From: Devosia ginsengisoli
GTDB taxonomy: Bacteria; Pseudomonadota; Alphaproteobacteria; Rhizobiales; Devosiaceae
Length of the DNA: 64,000 bases
Direction of reading: 5' to 3'
NCBI RefSeq assembly: GCF_007859655.1
Contig: NZ_CP042304.1
Location: 124,001-188,000 of the forward strand
Positions 16,290 through 25,302 of this stretch are shown here, one piece after another. Each line of letters opens with the position of its first letter. Position 1 is the stretch's first letter. Under the pieces are notes generated by a model. It saw nothing but the letters and a program-made list of their open reading frames with translations. It was not told where the DNA came from and made no database searches. Position numbers and translations under genes: made by a program.

Positions 16290-16556
16290 TCAGGCCTGTT
16301 CGAAGCTGACGCCCATTTCGGTCTCGGTCTTCCAGATCGAGCGGCAGGCAAACTTCTGGCCATCATCGAGCAGCAACTCGAACGTATCGGGAATGCCGAC
16401 AATGCTGGCTATCCGCAGCCGCGCTCCGGCTTCGGACAGGTTACGCACGGTGCATTGCAGCGTTGAAAAGCCGCTATTGGTGACGATACGCCCGCCCTTG
16501 AGGGTGCGGTGGCGAATGGTGGCGCGACGTTCCTCGGTCAATGGAACCTTCTCCAT
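16290..16556 (-). CDS. PilZ-domain protein
   Basis: An 88-residue stand-alone PilZ domain. The c-di-GMP-binding motifs are present: RATIRHR at about residues 11-17 (RxxxR type) and NLSEAGAR near residue 39 ((D/N)xSxxG type). It is therefore a plausible c-di-GMP receptor; this genome also encodes a GGDEF/EAL protein and a diguanylate cyclase in the same window. The start is 2 nt after the stop of the IalB-family gene, so they form an operon. Confidence 0.88.
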   Translation of the reverse strand: MEKVPLTEERRATIRHRTLKGGRIVTNSGFSTLQCTVRNLSEAGARLRIASIVGIPDTFELLLDDGQKFACRSIWKTETEMGVSFEQA

Positions 16557-16558
16557 GC

Positions 16559-17071
16559 TCAGGGGAGCTGGGCAAACCCGTCCTTGAAGCCATTGAGCGA
16601 CACGGGAATGCCGATGCCCTCTTCCGGCGTCTTGAATACGACGAAAATGGCACTGTCGCCATTCGACAGCGTCTCGATCAGGCTGTCATCCAGCACGACC
16701 TCGGCAATGCAGCCATTGGGCAGGCAGCGCACGAAGGCGACGCGCCCCATATCCTGCCCGTCGACATTGAGGCCGAGCCCGTTGGGCAGCAGCACGCCGA
16801 GCGGCGCCAGCACGCGCAGCAGGCGAGCCTCGCGGTCGGCCGTGCGCAGCACGATGACCGACAGGCCCACATTGGGCTGATCTTCCGCCATCACATTCTG
16901 GATGATGGCGCATTGCTCGAAACTGGCGCCGGGCGGCGTATCGCAGCTCATCTGCCAGTCACCATACTGGGCCCGTACCACGCCCTGGCCCGAACTGGTT
17001 CCGGCCATCGTCCCGACAACCACCAGGGCAAGGCCCAGTCCGGCCAGACAGTGCTTCACAATCCGCTTCAC
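16559..17071 (-). CDS. Invasion-associated locus B (IalB) family secreted protein
   Basis: A 170-residue exported protein. A GTG start at 17071 has GGGAGA upstream and gives a clear signal peptide (VKRIVKHCLAGLGLALVVVG, then cleavage around residues 26-30). The mature part begins QYGDWQMSCDTPP and has four cysteines in the spacing of IalB proteins, likely forming disulfides. IalB was named in Bartonella, but homologues are general periplasmic proteins of Hyphomicrobiales with unknown role. It is operonic with the PilZ gene. Confidence 0.85.
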   Translation of the reverse strand: MKRIVKHCLAGLGLALVVVGTMAGTSSGQGVVRAQYGDWQMSCDTPPGASFEQCAIIQNVMAEDQPNVGLSVIVLRTADREARLLRVLAPLGVLLPNGLGLNVDGQDMGRVAFVRCLPNGCIAEVVLDDSLIETLSNGDSAIFVVFKTPEEGIGIPVSLNGFKDGFAQLP

Positions 17072-17396
17072 TCTACAATTCTCCCGACGAGATCGCGCGC
17101 CAACGCGAGGCTTTTCCTGTTTCCGACAGGCACGGGGCCAAGTCAACCAAGGCCCGGATTTGCTGGGGATATGCCGGCCAAACTGCGGCAGCGGTGAGGC
17201 GCAGGGCGGATAGGGCCGCGCAATATGACGCAGTTGCCGGCCCGTTTGCCGCAATGGACTTGGCGTTTGCGATGTGATTTAGGTCGATGAAGAGTTTTTC
17301 GCTCCGAGGTTGAGTCGGGGCGGCGTTTGCTATGCCGCTGTTTTTGCCCCTCAATCCCGGTGTGGATGCACCAATTGAAGTCGACAGGGGGTTTAG
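17072..17396. other. Intergenic region between the ialB-like gene and coxB
   Basis: A 325-nt divergent intergenic region. It holds a small hairpin CCTGT-ttcc-ACAGG at about 17116-17131. No ORF with coding character is seen. The coxB promoter should lie here; I see no clean -35/-10 pair with standard spacing (TTGAGT at about 17310 and TATGCC are only 15 nt apart). Confidence 0.5.
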
Positions 17397-18320
17397 GTGA
17401 CCGGGCAGTTCTTGAAAAAGATGGGGGCTCTTTCGGCGGCCGCAATGGCGCTGAGTCCGGCTCTGGCCGTCGCGCAGGAAGAGGCAGGCTACACCGCCGG
17501 TCATCCGCTTCCCGGCCAGTTCCACCTGCAGCGTTCGGTGACGCCGATCATGGACTCCATCACGGTATTCCATGATGGCATCCTGATGTGGACGATCAGC
17601 CTGATTGTCGCTCTCGTGCTGGTGCTGATCCTGTGGATCGCCTTCCGCTATAATGCGAAGCGCAACCCGGTACCGGCCGCCTTCACCCACAATACGCTGG
17701 TCGAGATCGTCTGGACGGTCCTGCCTGTCGTCATCCTCATCATCATCGCCATCCCCTCTTTCGGTGTGCTGAGCGACCAGCTCACGACGCCCGATGGCGA
17801 ACGCAAATATCTCGGCGCGAACATCTTCTCTTTCGGCGAAGTCGAGGTTCCCGCGCCCGAACTCACCGTCAAGGCCACCGGTCAGCAGTGGTACTGGGAC
17901 TATGAATATGTCGATCAGGGCGTGGCGCTGACCTCGCTGATGCTCAACGAGGAAGACCGCGCGGCCACCAAGCCCGGCCAGCCGCGCCTCCTCGCCGTCG
18001 ACAACGAACTCGTCGTGCCGGTCGATACCACCGTGCGCATGCAGATCACCGCCGATCCGACCGGCGTGATCCACGCCTTTGCCGTTCCGTCTTTCGGTAT
18101 CAAGATCGATGCCGTGCCGGGGCGTCTCAACGAAACCTGGTTCAACGCCCGCGAGACCGGCATCTATTACGGCCAGTGCTCGGAGCTTTGCGGCAAGGAT
18201 CATGCCTTCATGCCGATCGCCGTGCGCGTCGTCACCAAGGAAGAATTCGCAACCTACATGGCGGCGTTCGAGGGCGGCGATTACGAAGCTGCCAACGCCA
18301 CCCTCGCGGCTGTGCAGTAA
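17397..18320 (+). CDS. coxB: Cytochrome c oxidase subunit II
   Basis: Subunit II of the aa3-type oxidase; takes electrons from cytochrome c through the CuA centre. The 307-residue protein has a signal peptide (about residues 1-26), two transmembrane helices (about 60-85 and 100-120), and a periplasmic cupredoxin domain. CuA ligands are visible in HAFAVPSFG and in CSELCGKDHAFMP near residue 262; the aromatic patch QWYWDYEY is intact. The start is a GTG after GGGGG. It is the first gene of a nine-gene oxidase cluster. Confidence 0.97.
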   Translation: MTGQFLKKMGALSAAAMALSPALAVAQEEAGYTAGHPLPGQFHLQRSVTPIMDSITVFHDGILMWTISLIVALVLVLILWIAFRYNAKRNPVPAAFTHNTLVEIVWTVLPVVILIIIAIPSFGVLSDQLTTPDGERKYLGANIFSFGEVEVPAPELTVKATGQQWYWDYEYVDQGVALTSLMLNEEDRAATKPGQPRLLAVDNELVVPVDTTVRMQITADPTGVIHAFAVPSFGIKIDAVPGRLNETWFNARETGIYYGQCSELCGKDHAFMPIAVRVVTKEEFATYMAAFEGGDYEAANATLAAVQ

Positions 18321-18341
18321 GAAGGGTCAGGGGACTTAATC

Positions 18342-20039
18342 ATGGCTGATACTACCGCTCACCTCGAAGCCCACGCGACTGGACACGACCACGCCGCGCA
18401 TGCGCACGAGCCCACTGGCTGGCGCCGCTGGGTCTATTCGACCAACCACAAGGACATCGGCGTGATGTACCTGATCTTCGCCATCGTGGCGGGTGTGGTT
18501 GGTGGCATCCTGTCCGGCTTCATGCGCATGGAGCTGCAGGAGCCCGGCATCCAGATTTTCCACGGCCTGGCCAGCATGGCCTATGGCGTGGAAGGCGGCG
18601 AGGCGCTCGACGCCGGCAAGCACATGTACAATGTGTTCACCAGCGCCCACGCCCTGATCATGATCTTCTTCGCGGTTATGCCTGCCACCATGGGCGGCTT
18701 TGCCAACTATTTCGCGCCGCTGATGATCGGGGCGCCGGATACGGCCTTCCCACGCATCAACAATATTGCGTTCTGGCTGTTGCCTCCGTCCTTCCTTCTG
18801 CTGATCGCCTCCATGTTCTTCGAGGGCGCTGGCCCCGGCGCGCTGGGCTTCGGTGGCGGCTGGACGGCCTATCCGCCGCTGTCGACCACCGGCCATCCCG
18901 GCCCGGCCATGGATTTCGTCATCCTGTCGCTGCATATCGCCGGCATCAGCTCGATCCTGGGGTCGATCAACCTGATCACCACCATTTTCAACATGCGCGC
19001 TCCCGGCATGACGCTGCACAAGATGCCGCTGTTTGCCTGGTCCGTGCTGGTCACTGCCTTCCTGCTGCTGCTGTCGCTGCCCGTTCTGGCTGGCGCCATC
19101 ACCATGCTGCTGACCGACCGTAACTTCGGCACGGCCTTCTTCCGGCCGGCCGAGGGCGGTGATCCGGTGCTGTTCCAGCACCTGTTCTGGTTCTTCGGTC
19201 ACCCCGAAGTGTACATCATGATCCTGCCGGGCTTCGGCATTGTCAGCCACATCGTATCGACCTTCAGCCGCAAGCCGATCTTCGGCTACATGGCCATGGC
19301 CTATGCCATGGTAGCCATCGGCTTTGTCGGTTTCGTCGTGTGGGCGCACCACATGTACACGACCGGCCTCAGCCTCGACGTGCAGCGCTACTTCGTGGCG
19401 GCGACCATGGTCATCGCGGTGCCGACCGGCATCAAGATCTTCAGCTGGATCGCCACCATGTGGGGCGGCTCGATCACCTTCAAGTCGCCCATGCTCTGGG
19501 CCATCGGCTTCATCTTCCTGTTCACCGTTGGTGGTGTGACCGGTGTGGTGCTCGCCAATGCCGGTGCCGACCGTGCCCTGCACGACACCTATTACGTGGT
19601 TGCCCACTTCCACTACGTGCTGTCGCTGGGTGCCGTGTTCTCGATCTTTGCGGGCTGGTACTACTGGTACCCCAAGATGTTCGGCTACATGTACAACGAG
19701 TTCCTGGCCCAGGCGCATTTCTGGATCATGTTCGTCGGCGTGAACCTGATCTTCTTCCCGCAGCACTTCCTCGGCCTTGCCGGCATGCCGCGTCGTTACA
19801 TCGACTATCCCGACGCGTTCGGCATGTTCAATCGCGTGTCGTCGATCGGCTACTACATCACCTTCGTCGCCATGCTGATCTTCTTCTACGCGACCTGGGA
19901 AGCTGGCCGTAAGAAGCGCCCGGCCGGTGACAATCCGTGGGGTGAAGGTGCAACCACGCTGGAATGGACCCTGTCCAGCCCGCCGCCGTTCCACCAGTTC
20001 ACCACGCTGCCGAAGATCGACTCGACCAGCGCGCATTAA
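18342..20039 (+). CDS. coxA: Cytochrome c oxidase subunit I
   Basis: Catalytic subunit of the aa3 oxidase, reducing O2 at heme a3-CuB and pumping protons. The 565-residue protein has 12 predicted helices. Key motifs are present: [15 protein letters not shown] (CuB His and the cross-linked Tyr), HHMYTTG, and [18 protein letters not shown] with heme ligands. The N-terminus is His-rich ([10 protein letters not shown]). An AGGGG Shine-Dalgarno precedes the ATG; spacing from coxB is 21 nt. Confidence 0.98.
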   Translation: MADTTAHLEAHATGHDHAAHAHEPTGWRRWVYSTNHKDIGVMYLIFAIVAGVVGGILSGFMRMELQEPGIQIFHGLASMAYGVEGGEALDAGKHMYNVFTSAHALIMIFFAVMPATMGGFANYFAPLMIGAPDTAFPRINNIAFWLLPPSFLLLIASMFFEGAGPGALGFGGGWTAYPPLSTTGHPGPAMDFVILSLHIAGISSILGSINLITTIFNMRAPGMTLHKMPLFAWSVLVTAFLLLLSLPVLAGAITMLLTDRNFGTAFFRPAEGGDPVLFQHLFWFFGHPEVYIMILPGFGIVSHIVSTFSRKPIFGYMAMAYAMVAIGFVGFVVWAHHMYTTGLSLDVQRYFVAATMVIAVPTGIKIFSWIATMWGGSITFKSPMLWAIGFIFLFTVGGVTGVVLANAGADRALHDTYYVVAHFHYVLSLGAVFSIFAGWYYWYPKMFGYMYNEFLAQAHFWIMFVGVNLIFFPQHFLGLAGMPRRYIDYPDAFGMFNRVSSIGYYITFVAMLIFFYATWEAGRKKRPAGDNPWGEGATTLEWTLSSPPPFHQFTTLPKIDSTSAH

Positions 20040-20046
20040 TATATCG

Positions 20047-20068
20047 AGGGCCGCGTCCGCGCGGCCCG
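20047..20068 (+). other. Hairpin between coxA and ctaB
   Basis: GGGCCGCG-tccg-CGCGGCCC without a T tract, 8 nt after the coxA stop. It may stabilise the coxA 3' end or reduce transcription into the assembly genes. Confidence 0.5.
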
Positions 20069-20093
20069 CCAACCACACGAGAAAGCAAGCCCA

Positions 20094-21026
20094 TTGGCTC
20101 TGATCGACGATAGCAGGAACCTGCCCGGCATGGCCGGCGAAGCGCGCATGGAGGATTACCTTGCGCTGCTGAAGCCATCAGTCATGCAACTGGTCGTGTT
20201 TACCGCCATCGTCGGTCTGGTGGTGGCGCCGGGCGGCATCAATCCGTTCATCGGCATCATCGCCATCGCCTGCATCGCCATTGGTGCCGGCGCCTCGGGC
20301 GCGCTTAACATGTGGTACGATGCCGATATCGACGCCATCATGAGCCGCACGCAGAACCGTCCCATTCCGGCCGGCCGCATGGCCAAGGAAGAGGCGCTGG
20401 TTTTCGGGCTGGTGCTGTCGGTATTCTCGGTGGCCCTGCTGGGCCTCGCGACCAACTGGGTCGCGGCCGGGCTGCTGGCTTTCACCATTTTCTTCTACGC
20501 CGTCATCTATACGGTCTGGCTCAAGCGCTCGACGCCGCAGAATATCGTCATCGGCGGCGCTGCCGGCGCCTTCCCGCCGGTCGTCGGCTGGGCTGCGGTG
20601 ACCGGCACGGTCTCGTTCGAAAGCGTCGTGCTGTTCCTCATCATCTTCCTGTGGACGCCGCCGCATTTCTGGGCCCTGGCGCTCTACAAGCAATCCGACT
20701 ACGGCGCTGCCGGCGTGCCGATGATGCCCAATGTCGTCGGCAATGCATCGACCAAGCTGCAGATTTTCGTCTACACCCTGCTCCTGGCCGCTTCGGCCAT
20801 GTTGCCGACCTGGTTCGGTTTTGCCGGCTGGATTTACACGGCTGTGGCTGTGGTCACCGGTGCATCCTTCGTGCTGCTGGCCTGGCGGCTGCTGCGGACG
20901 GATGAAGATGTGGCCATGCGCAAGGCGGCCCGCACGCTGTTCAATTACTCGCTGAGCTACCTGTTCATCGTGTTCTTCGCCTTCATGACCGACAACCTGC
21001 TGACCCGCTTCGGGAGTTTTGCCTGA
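20094..21026 (+). CDS. ctaB: Protoheme IX farnesyltransferase (heme O synthase)
   Basis: Converts protoheme to heme O, precursor of heme A for CoxA. The 310-residue UbiA-superfamily membrane protein has the expected motifs: [21 protein letters not shown] (prenyl-diphosphate site) near residue 73 and the second loop [17 protein letters not shown] near residue 200. The reading frame opens with TTG at 20094 ([12 protein letters not shown]); an ATG at 20130 ([10 protein letters not shown]) is an alternative start. The stop overlaps the next ORF (TGATG). Confidence 0.95.
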   Translation: MALIDDSRNLPGMAGEARMEDYLALLKPSVMQLVVFTAIVGLVVAPGGINPFIGIIAIACIAIGAGASGALNMWYDADIDAIMSRTQNRPIPAGRMAKEEALVFGLVLSVFSVALLGLATNWVAAGLLAFTIFFYAVIYTVWLKRSTPQNIVIGGAAGAFPPVVGWAAVTGTVSFESVVLFLIIFLWTPPHFWALALYKQSDYGAAGVPMMPNVVGNASTKLQIFVYTLLLAASAMLPTWFGFAGWIYTAVAVVTGASFVLLAWRLLRTDEDVAMRKAARTLFNYSLSYLFIVFFAFMTDNLLTRFGSFA

Positions 21027-21208
21027 TGAGCGCTCCAGACGAAATCCGCAGCGTCGAGGTGGAATCGGCTGAAATGGCTGCAGCGCGCGCCAAGATCCGC
21101 CGCCGCCGCTCCATCGCGCTTGGTGTTGCCCTGGCGCTTTTCGCCCTGACCTTCTACGTGCTGACCATCGTCAAGATGGGCCCGGCTTTGTTTGATCGGG
21201 CCCTCTGA
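21026..21208 (+). CDS. Small single-helix membrane protein of the oxidase cluster (CoxF-like)
   Basis: A 60-residue protein with a charged N-terminus, a basic KIRRRRS segment, and one transmembrane helix at about residues 30-50. Small ORFs of this size occur between ctaB and ctaG in many alphaproteobacteria and are annotated CoxF or left unnamed. Overlaps of 1 nt with ctaB and 3 nt with ctaG show tight translational coupling. A role in oxidase assembly is an inference from position only. Confidence 0.75.
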   Translation: MSAPDEIRSVEVESAEMAAARAKIRRRRSIALGVALALFALTFYVLTIVKMGPALFDRAL

Positions 21209-21774
21209 TGACCGAATTGCATCATCCCGGCATTAACCCCGAAATGGCGCGCCGCAACCGGCGGGTCGCCATCATGGGCATGGCTATCGCCGCCGGCATG
21301 GTCGGGTTGGCCTATGCCTCTGTGCCGCTCTACCAACTGTTCTGCCAGGTGACCGGCTTTGGCGGCACGCCGCAGACCGCCAGCGAAGCCCCCAAGGGCT
21401 ATATCGACCGGCAGATGACGGTGCGCTTCGATTCCAACGTCGCCAACGATCTGGCCTGGACGGTTACGCCCGCCGCGCTCGTCAACGACAACATCGGCAA
21501 GGTCGATACCGTCAACTATGTGGCGACCAACAATTCGGACAAGCCGATAACAGGCATGGCCGTGTTCAACGTCTCGCCCGAACGGGCCGGCGTCTATTTC
21601 AACAAGATCGAATGCTTCTGCTTCACAGAGCAGACGCTGCAGCCCGGCGAAACCGTCGACATGCCGATCGTGTTCTTCGTCGATCCTGAGCTCGACGATA
21701 ATCAAGAGCTCAACACCGTCAAAGAGATCACGCTCTCTTATACCTTCTACGCTTCAGACAACGAGGGAAGCTGA
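21208..21774 (+). CDS. ctaG: Cytochrome c oxidase assembly protein CtaG/Cox11
   Basis: Copper chaperone that delivers CuB to CoxA; anchored by one N-terminal helix (about residues 20-42) with a periplasmic domain. The copper-binding motif is in ECFCFTEQTLQPGE near residue 131, and a conserved Cys lies in YQLFCQVTGFGGT near the membrane. The 188-residue length is usual. It overlaps the preceding small ORF by 1 codon and is 2 nt from coxC. Confidence 0.96.
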   Translation: MTELHHPGINPEMARRNRRVAIMGMAIAAGMVGLAYASVPLYQLFCQVTGFGGTPQTASEAPKGYIDRQMTVRFDSNVANDLAWTVTPAALVNDNIGKVDTVNYVATNNSDKPITGMAVFNVSPERAGVYFNKIECFCFTEQTLQPGETVDMPIVFFVDPELDDNQELNTVKEITLSYTFYASDNEGS

Positions 21775-21776
21775 CC

Positions 21777-22610
21777 ATGGCCGGAATAGCCAAGAATCAC
21801 GACTACCACATGGTCGAACCGAGCCCGTGGCCGTTTGTTATGTCGGCCGCCGTGCTGGTGTTTGCCGTCGGCATCATCTCCTGGATGCATCACTGGACGC
21901 CGTTCATATTCTTCATCGGCCTGGCCGGCATTCTCTACACCATGTATGCGTGGTGGAGCGACGTCATCAAGGAAGCCAATGGCGGCGATCACACGCCCGT
22001 CGTGCAGATGCACCACCGCTACGGCATGATGCTGTTCATCGCCTCCGAGGTGATGGTGTTCTTCGGCTTCTTCTGGGCCTATTTCGACGGCTTCTTCCGT
22101 CTCGATGACGTCGAGCAATATGCCCGCGTCGCCGCGACCGGCGGCATCTGGCCGCCCACCGGCGTCGAGCTGTTCGACCCGTTCCACCTGCCGCTGTTCA
22201 ACACGCTGCTGCTGCTGACCTCAGGTACCACTGTCACCTGGGCCCACCATGCGCTGCTCGAAGGCGACCGCGAGGGCCTCAAGTGGGGCCTGATCCTGAC
22301 TGTGCTGCTGGGCGCCGTCTTCACCTGCGTTCAGGCCATCGAATATATGGAAGCCGGCTTCAGCTTTGCCGGCAACATGTATGGCGCGACCTTCTTCATG
22401 GCCACCGGCCTGCACGGCTTCCACGTGCTGATCGGCACCATCTTCCTGCTGGTCTGCCTGCTGCGTGCGCTGCGCGGTGACTTCACTCCCGAGCGCCATA
22501 TCGGCTTCGAATTCGCCGCCTGGTACTGGCACTTCGTGGACGTGGTCTGGCTGTTCCTGTTTGCCTCGATCTATGTCTGGGGCAGCTGGGGCGTGGCGAT
22601 CCACCACTAG
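21777..22610 (+). CDS. coxC: Cytochrome c oxidase subunit III
   Basis: Third core subunit of the aa3 oxidase, with seven transmembrane helices over 277 residues. Typical segments are HHRYGMMLFIASEVMVFFGFF near residue 79, TWAHHALLEGDR near residue 156, and the C-terminal YWHFVDVVWLFLF. It stabilises CoxA and may hold a lipid pathway for O2. It is followed by an intrinsic terminator (22631-22666) that would separate it partly from the DUF983-SURF1 pair. Confidence 0.97.
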   Translation: MAGIAKNHDYHMVEPSPWPFVMSAAVLVFAVGIISWMHHWTPFIFFIGLAGILYTMYAWWSDVIKEANGGDHTPVVQMHHRYGMMLFIASEVMVFFGFFWAYFDGFFRLDDVEQYARVAATGGIWPPTGVELFDPFHLPLFNTLLLLTSGTTVTWAHHALLEGDREGLKWGLILTVLLGAVFTCVQAIEYMEAGFSFAGNMYGATFFMATGLHGFHVLIGTIFLLVCLLRALRGDFTPERHIGFEFAAWYWHFVDVVWLFLFASIYVWGSWGVAIHH

Positions 22611-22630
22611 GGTCGCGCGGACGGTTTTTC

Positions 22631-22666
22631 TCGGGGCGCGGCCGCAAGCTGCGCCCCGACTTTTTT
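22631..22666 (+). terminator. Rho-independent terminator after coxC
   Basis: Stem TCGGGGCGC at 22631-22639 pairs with GCGCCCCGA at 22651-22659, followed by a run of six T at 22661-22666. The next gene starts only 13 nt later, so read-through or attenuation of DUF983-SURF1 is expected. Confidence 0.85.
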
Positions 22667-22678
22667 GGAGCCCCCGGA

Positions 22679-23032
22679 TTGGCCCAGTCGTCGCCCATAT
22701 TGACCGGCCTCAAATGCCGCTGCCCGCGCTGCGGCGAGGGCAAGCTGTTCGCCGGCTATCTCAAGGTGGCGCCGGTCTGCCCGGTCTGCGGGCTCGACCT
22801 GAAATTCGCCGATAGCGGCGACGGCCCGGCGGTCTTTGTCATCTTCATCGTTGCGCCCATCGTCATCGCCTTGGCTCTGCTGGTCGGCGCGCTGTTCAAT
22901 CCGCCGCCCTATATCCACCTGATCCTGTGGATCCCGACCACGCTGATCCTGTCGCTGGCCTTGCTGCCGCCATTCAAGGGTGTGCTGGTCTCCCAGCAAT
23001 ACCGGCACGATGCGCATGAGGGGCATCAATGA
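22679..23032 (+). CDS. DUF983 membrane protein with zinc-ribbon motif
   Basis: A 117-residue protein: an N-terminal zinc-ribbon-like part with CRCPRC and CPVCG pairs (about residues 13-40), then two helices (about 52-75 and 82-102). DUF983 genes typically sit in alphaproteobacterial cox clusters, but the role is not defined. It starts with TTG, with GGAG 9 nt upstream; no ATG is available before the domain. It overlaps SURF1 by 4 nt (ATGA). Confidence 0.85.
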   Translation: MAQSSPILTGLKCRCPRCGEGKLFAGYLKVAPVCPVCGLDLKFADSGDGPAVFVIFIVAPIVIALALLVGALFNPPPYIHLILWIPTTLILSLALLPPFKGVLVSQQYRHDAHEGHQ

Positions 23033-23787
23033 GCGAGCGCCGCGGCCTTGGGCCGGTCATGACCTGGTCCTTCGTGGTGCTGATGCTGGCCCTGGCCATT
23101 GTCTGCGTCTGGCTCGGCACCTGGCAATTGCAGCGCCTCGGCGAGAAGGAAGCGCTGATTGCAGCCGTGGATGCCCGGCTTGATGCCGACCCGGTTCCCG
23201 TCCCGCCCGCGGACCAATGGCCAACGCTCGATCTGCAGGCGCACAATTTCCAGCCCGTCTCGCTGACAGGCGCCTTCCGCTACAACCAGACGGTCACGGT
23301 TTTCACCAGCCTCGCCAATGCGCGCGGCCCGGCCTCCGGCCCCGGCTATTGGGTGGTAACGCCCTTCGTGCTGGCCGATGGCGGCACCGTCTTCGTCAAT
23401 CGCGGCTTCATCCCGCAGGATTTCCAGGAAGCCGCGGTCACCGACGGGGAGGGCGACGAAAGCCAGGTCACCATTACCGGCCTGCTGCGCCCCGGCGAAG
23501 CCGCGGGCTTCATGACGCCCGAACCCAATATGTCGGACCGCATCGACTGGGTGCGCGATCCTATCAGGCTCGCCGTCATGGTCGATCCGGCCCTGGCGCC
23601 CATCGCGCCCTTCTATGTCGACCTGCCGGCCGGTCCCGCTGGTCAACTGCCCCAGGGCGGCGAAACCGTTGTCGAATTCCCCAACAACCACCTCGGCTAT
23701 GCCTATACCTGGTACGGCTTTGCCATCGTTGCCGTCGTCATGCTCGGCTTCTGGCTCGCCCGCCAGCGCGCCGGCGCCAAGGGCTGA
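23029..23787 (+). CDS. SURF1-family oxidase assembly protein
   Basis: A 252-residue SURF1 protein, with helices at about residues 12-30 and 228-246 flanking a periplasmic domain. Family features include WLGTWQLQRLGEKEALI near residue 25, VFVNRGFIP near residue 122 and NNHLGYAYTWYGFA near residue 221. SURF1 helps insert heme a into CoxA. It is translationally coupled to DUF983. Confidence 0.94.
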   Translation: MSERRGLGPVMTWSFVVLMLALAIVCVWLGTWQLQRLGEKEALIAAVDARLDADPVPVPPADQWPTLDLQAHNFQPVSLTGAFRYNQTVTVFTSLANARGPASGPGYWVVTPFVLADGGTVFVNRGFIPQDFQEAAVTDGEGDESQVTITGLLRPGEAAGFMTPEPNMSDRIDWVRDPIRLAVMVDPALAPIAPFYVDLPAGPAGQLPQGGETVVEFPNNHLGYAYTWYGFAIVAVVMLGFWLARQRAGAKG

Positions 23788-23856
23788 ACCGGCAAACTTG
23801 CGGTTCATCCCCTGTTTGACTAGGTTGCAACAATTCTAAAAGGGCACTTCCCCCGA

Positions 23857-25248
23857 ATGCAGTTTGTTTCAACGCGTGGCCAGGCGCCCGTGCTCGGCTT
23901 CTCTGACGCGGTTCTCGCAGGTCTCGCGTCCGATGGCGGACTCTATGTGCCGCAGAGCTGGCCCCAAATCAGCCCCGCCGAGATCGCTGCCTTCGCCGGC
24001 AAGCCCTATGCCGATGTCGCCTATGCCATCATCAGCCGCTTCACCGGCGACGAGATTGCGCCGGCCAAGCTCAAGGCTATCATCGATGAAGCCTATGCCG
24101 GCTTCCGCCACCCCTCGGTGACACCTTTGCTCGAGATCGAGCCCAACCATTTCGTGCTGGAACTGTTCCACGGCCCGACCCTGGCCTTCAAGGATGTGGC
24201 CATGCAGTTCCTGAGCCGGGTGATGGACCACATCCTGGCCGAACGCGGCCTCAAGGCCACCATTGTCGGCGCCACGTCCGGCGATACCGGTTCGGCCGCC
24301 ATCGAGGCCTTCCGCGGCCGCGACACGACGGACATTTTCATCCTGCACCCGCAAGGTCGCACCTCGCCGGTACAGCGCCTGCAGATGACGACGGTGCTGG
24401 ACGCCAATGTCCACAATATCGCGCTCGAAGGCACGTTCGATGACTGCCAGAACATCGTCAAGGCGATGTTCAACAACCACAAATTCCGCGACCGCGTACG
24501 CCTGTCGGGCGTCAACTCCATCAATTGGGGCCGCATCGTCGCGCAGATCGTCTATTATTTCACTGCGGCCGCCTCGCTGGGCAGCCCGCACCGCAAGGTC
24601 AGCTTCACCGTGCCCACGGGCAATTTCGGCGACATCTTCGCCGGCTATTGTGCCAAGGCCATGGGCCTGCCGATCGATCGCCTGATCATCGCCACCAATG
24701 CCAACGACATCCTGCGGCGCACCATGGATACCGGCCGCTACGAGATGGATGGCGTCGCCCCCACCATCAGCCCGTCGATGGATATCCAGATTTCATCCAA
24801 TTTCGAACGCCTGCTGTTCGAGAGCGCAGGCCGCGATGCCGGCGCCGTTATCCGCATGATGGATGGCCTCAAGCAGTCTGGCGGCTTCGCTTTGCCGGAC
24901 AATGCCCTTGCCGCCATCCGCCGCGACTTCGCCGCCGGCACGACAGGCGAAGCCGAGACCAGGGCAACCATTGCCGGCACGCTCAAGGCCTCCGGTTACC
25001 TGCTAGATCCGCATACGGCGGTAGGCGTCCATGTGGCTCAGGCCTATCTCGGCGCCACGCCCATGGTGACGCTGGCCACCGCCCATCCGGCCAAATTCCC
25101 CGCCGCCGTCAAGGACGCGGCGGGCGTGGAGCCAGCTTTGCCGGCCTGGCTGGCCGATCTTCATTCCCGCGAGGAACGCCTCAGCGTCCTTGCCAACGAC
25201 CAGAATGCGGTCGAAGACTTCATTGCAGCGCGTACGCGCGCTGCCTGA
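23857..25248 (+). CDS. thrC: Threonine synthase
   Basis: PLP enzyme converting O-phosphohomoserine to threonine. The 463-residue length and N-terminus (MQFVSTRGQAPVLGF) match the longer fungal/proteobacterial type. The PLP lysine is Lys112 in GPTLAFKDVAMQF; the phosphate loop is in GATSGDTGSAA. It follows the cox cluster after 69 nt, the usual order in Hyphomicrobiales, and precedes the M16 protease by 54 nt. Confidence 0.97.
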   Translation: MQFVSTRGQAPVLGFSDAVLAGLASDGGLYVPQSWPQISPAEIAAFAGKPYADVAYAIISRFTGDEIAPAKLKAIIDEAYAGFRHPSVTPLLEIEPNHFVLELFHGPTLAFKDVAMQFLSRVMDHILAERGLKATIVGATSGDTGSAAIEAFRGRDTTDIFILHPQGRTSPVQRLQMTTVLDANVHNIALEGTFDDCQNIVKAMFNNHKFRDRVRLSGVNSINWGRIVAQIVYYFTAAASLGSPHRKVSFTVPTGNFGDIFAGYCAKAMGLPIDRLIIATNANDILRRTMDTGRYEMDGVAPTISPSMDIQISSNFERLLFESAGRDAGAVIRMMDGLKQSGGFALPDNALAAIRRDFAAGTTGEAETRATIAGTLKASGYLLDPHTAVGVHVAQAYLGATPMVTLATAHPAKFPAAVKDAAGVEPALPAWLADLHSREERLSVLANDQNAVEDFIAARTRAA

Positions 25249-25302
25249 CGAAACGGGGGCCAGGTGGTCGCCCGACCGCCAGGCCTCGTGGAGGAGCCTA
25301 GC

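Noticed and set aside
17295..17335. TTGAGT/TATGCC as a coxB promoter
   Set aside because: Spacing is 15 nt and the match is weak.
18336..20078. 580-codon minus strand frame
   Set aside because: Antisense of coxA; His/Asp/Glu-rich composition is typical of reversed membrane-protein codons.
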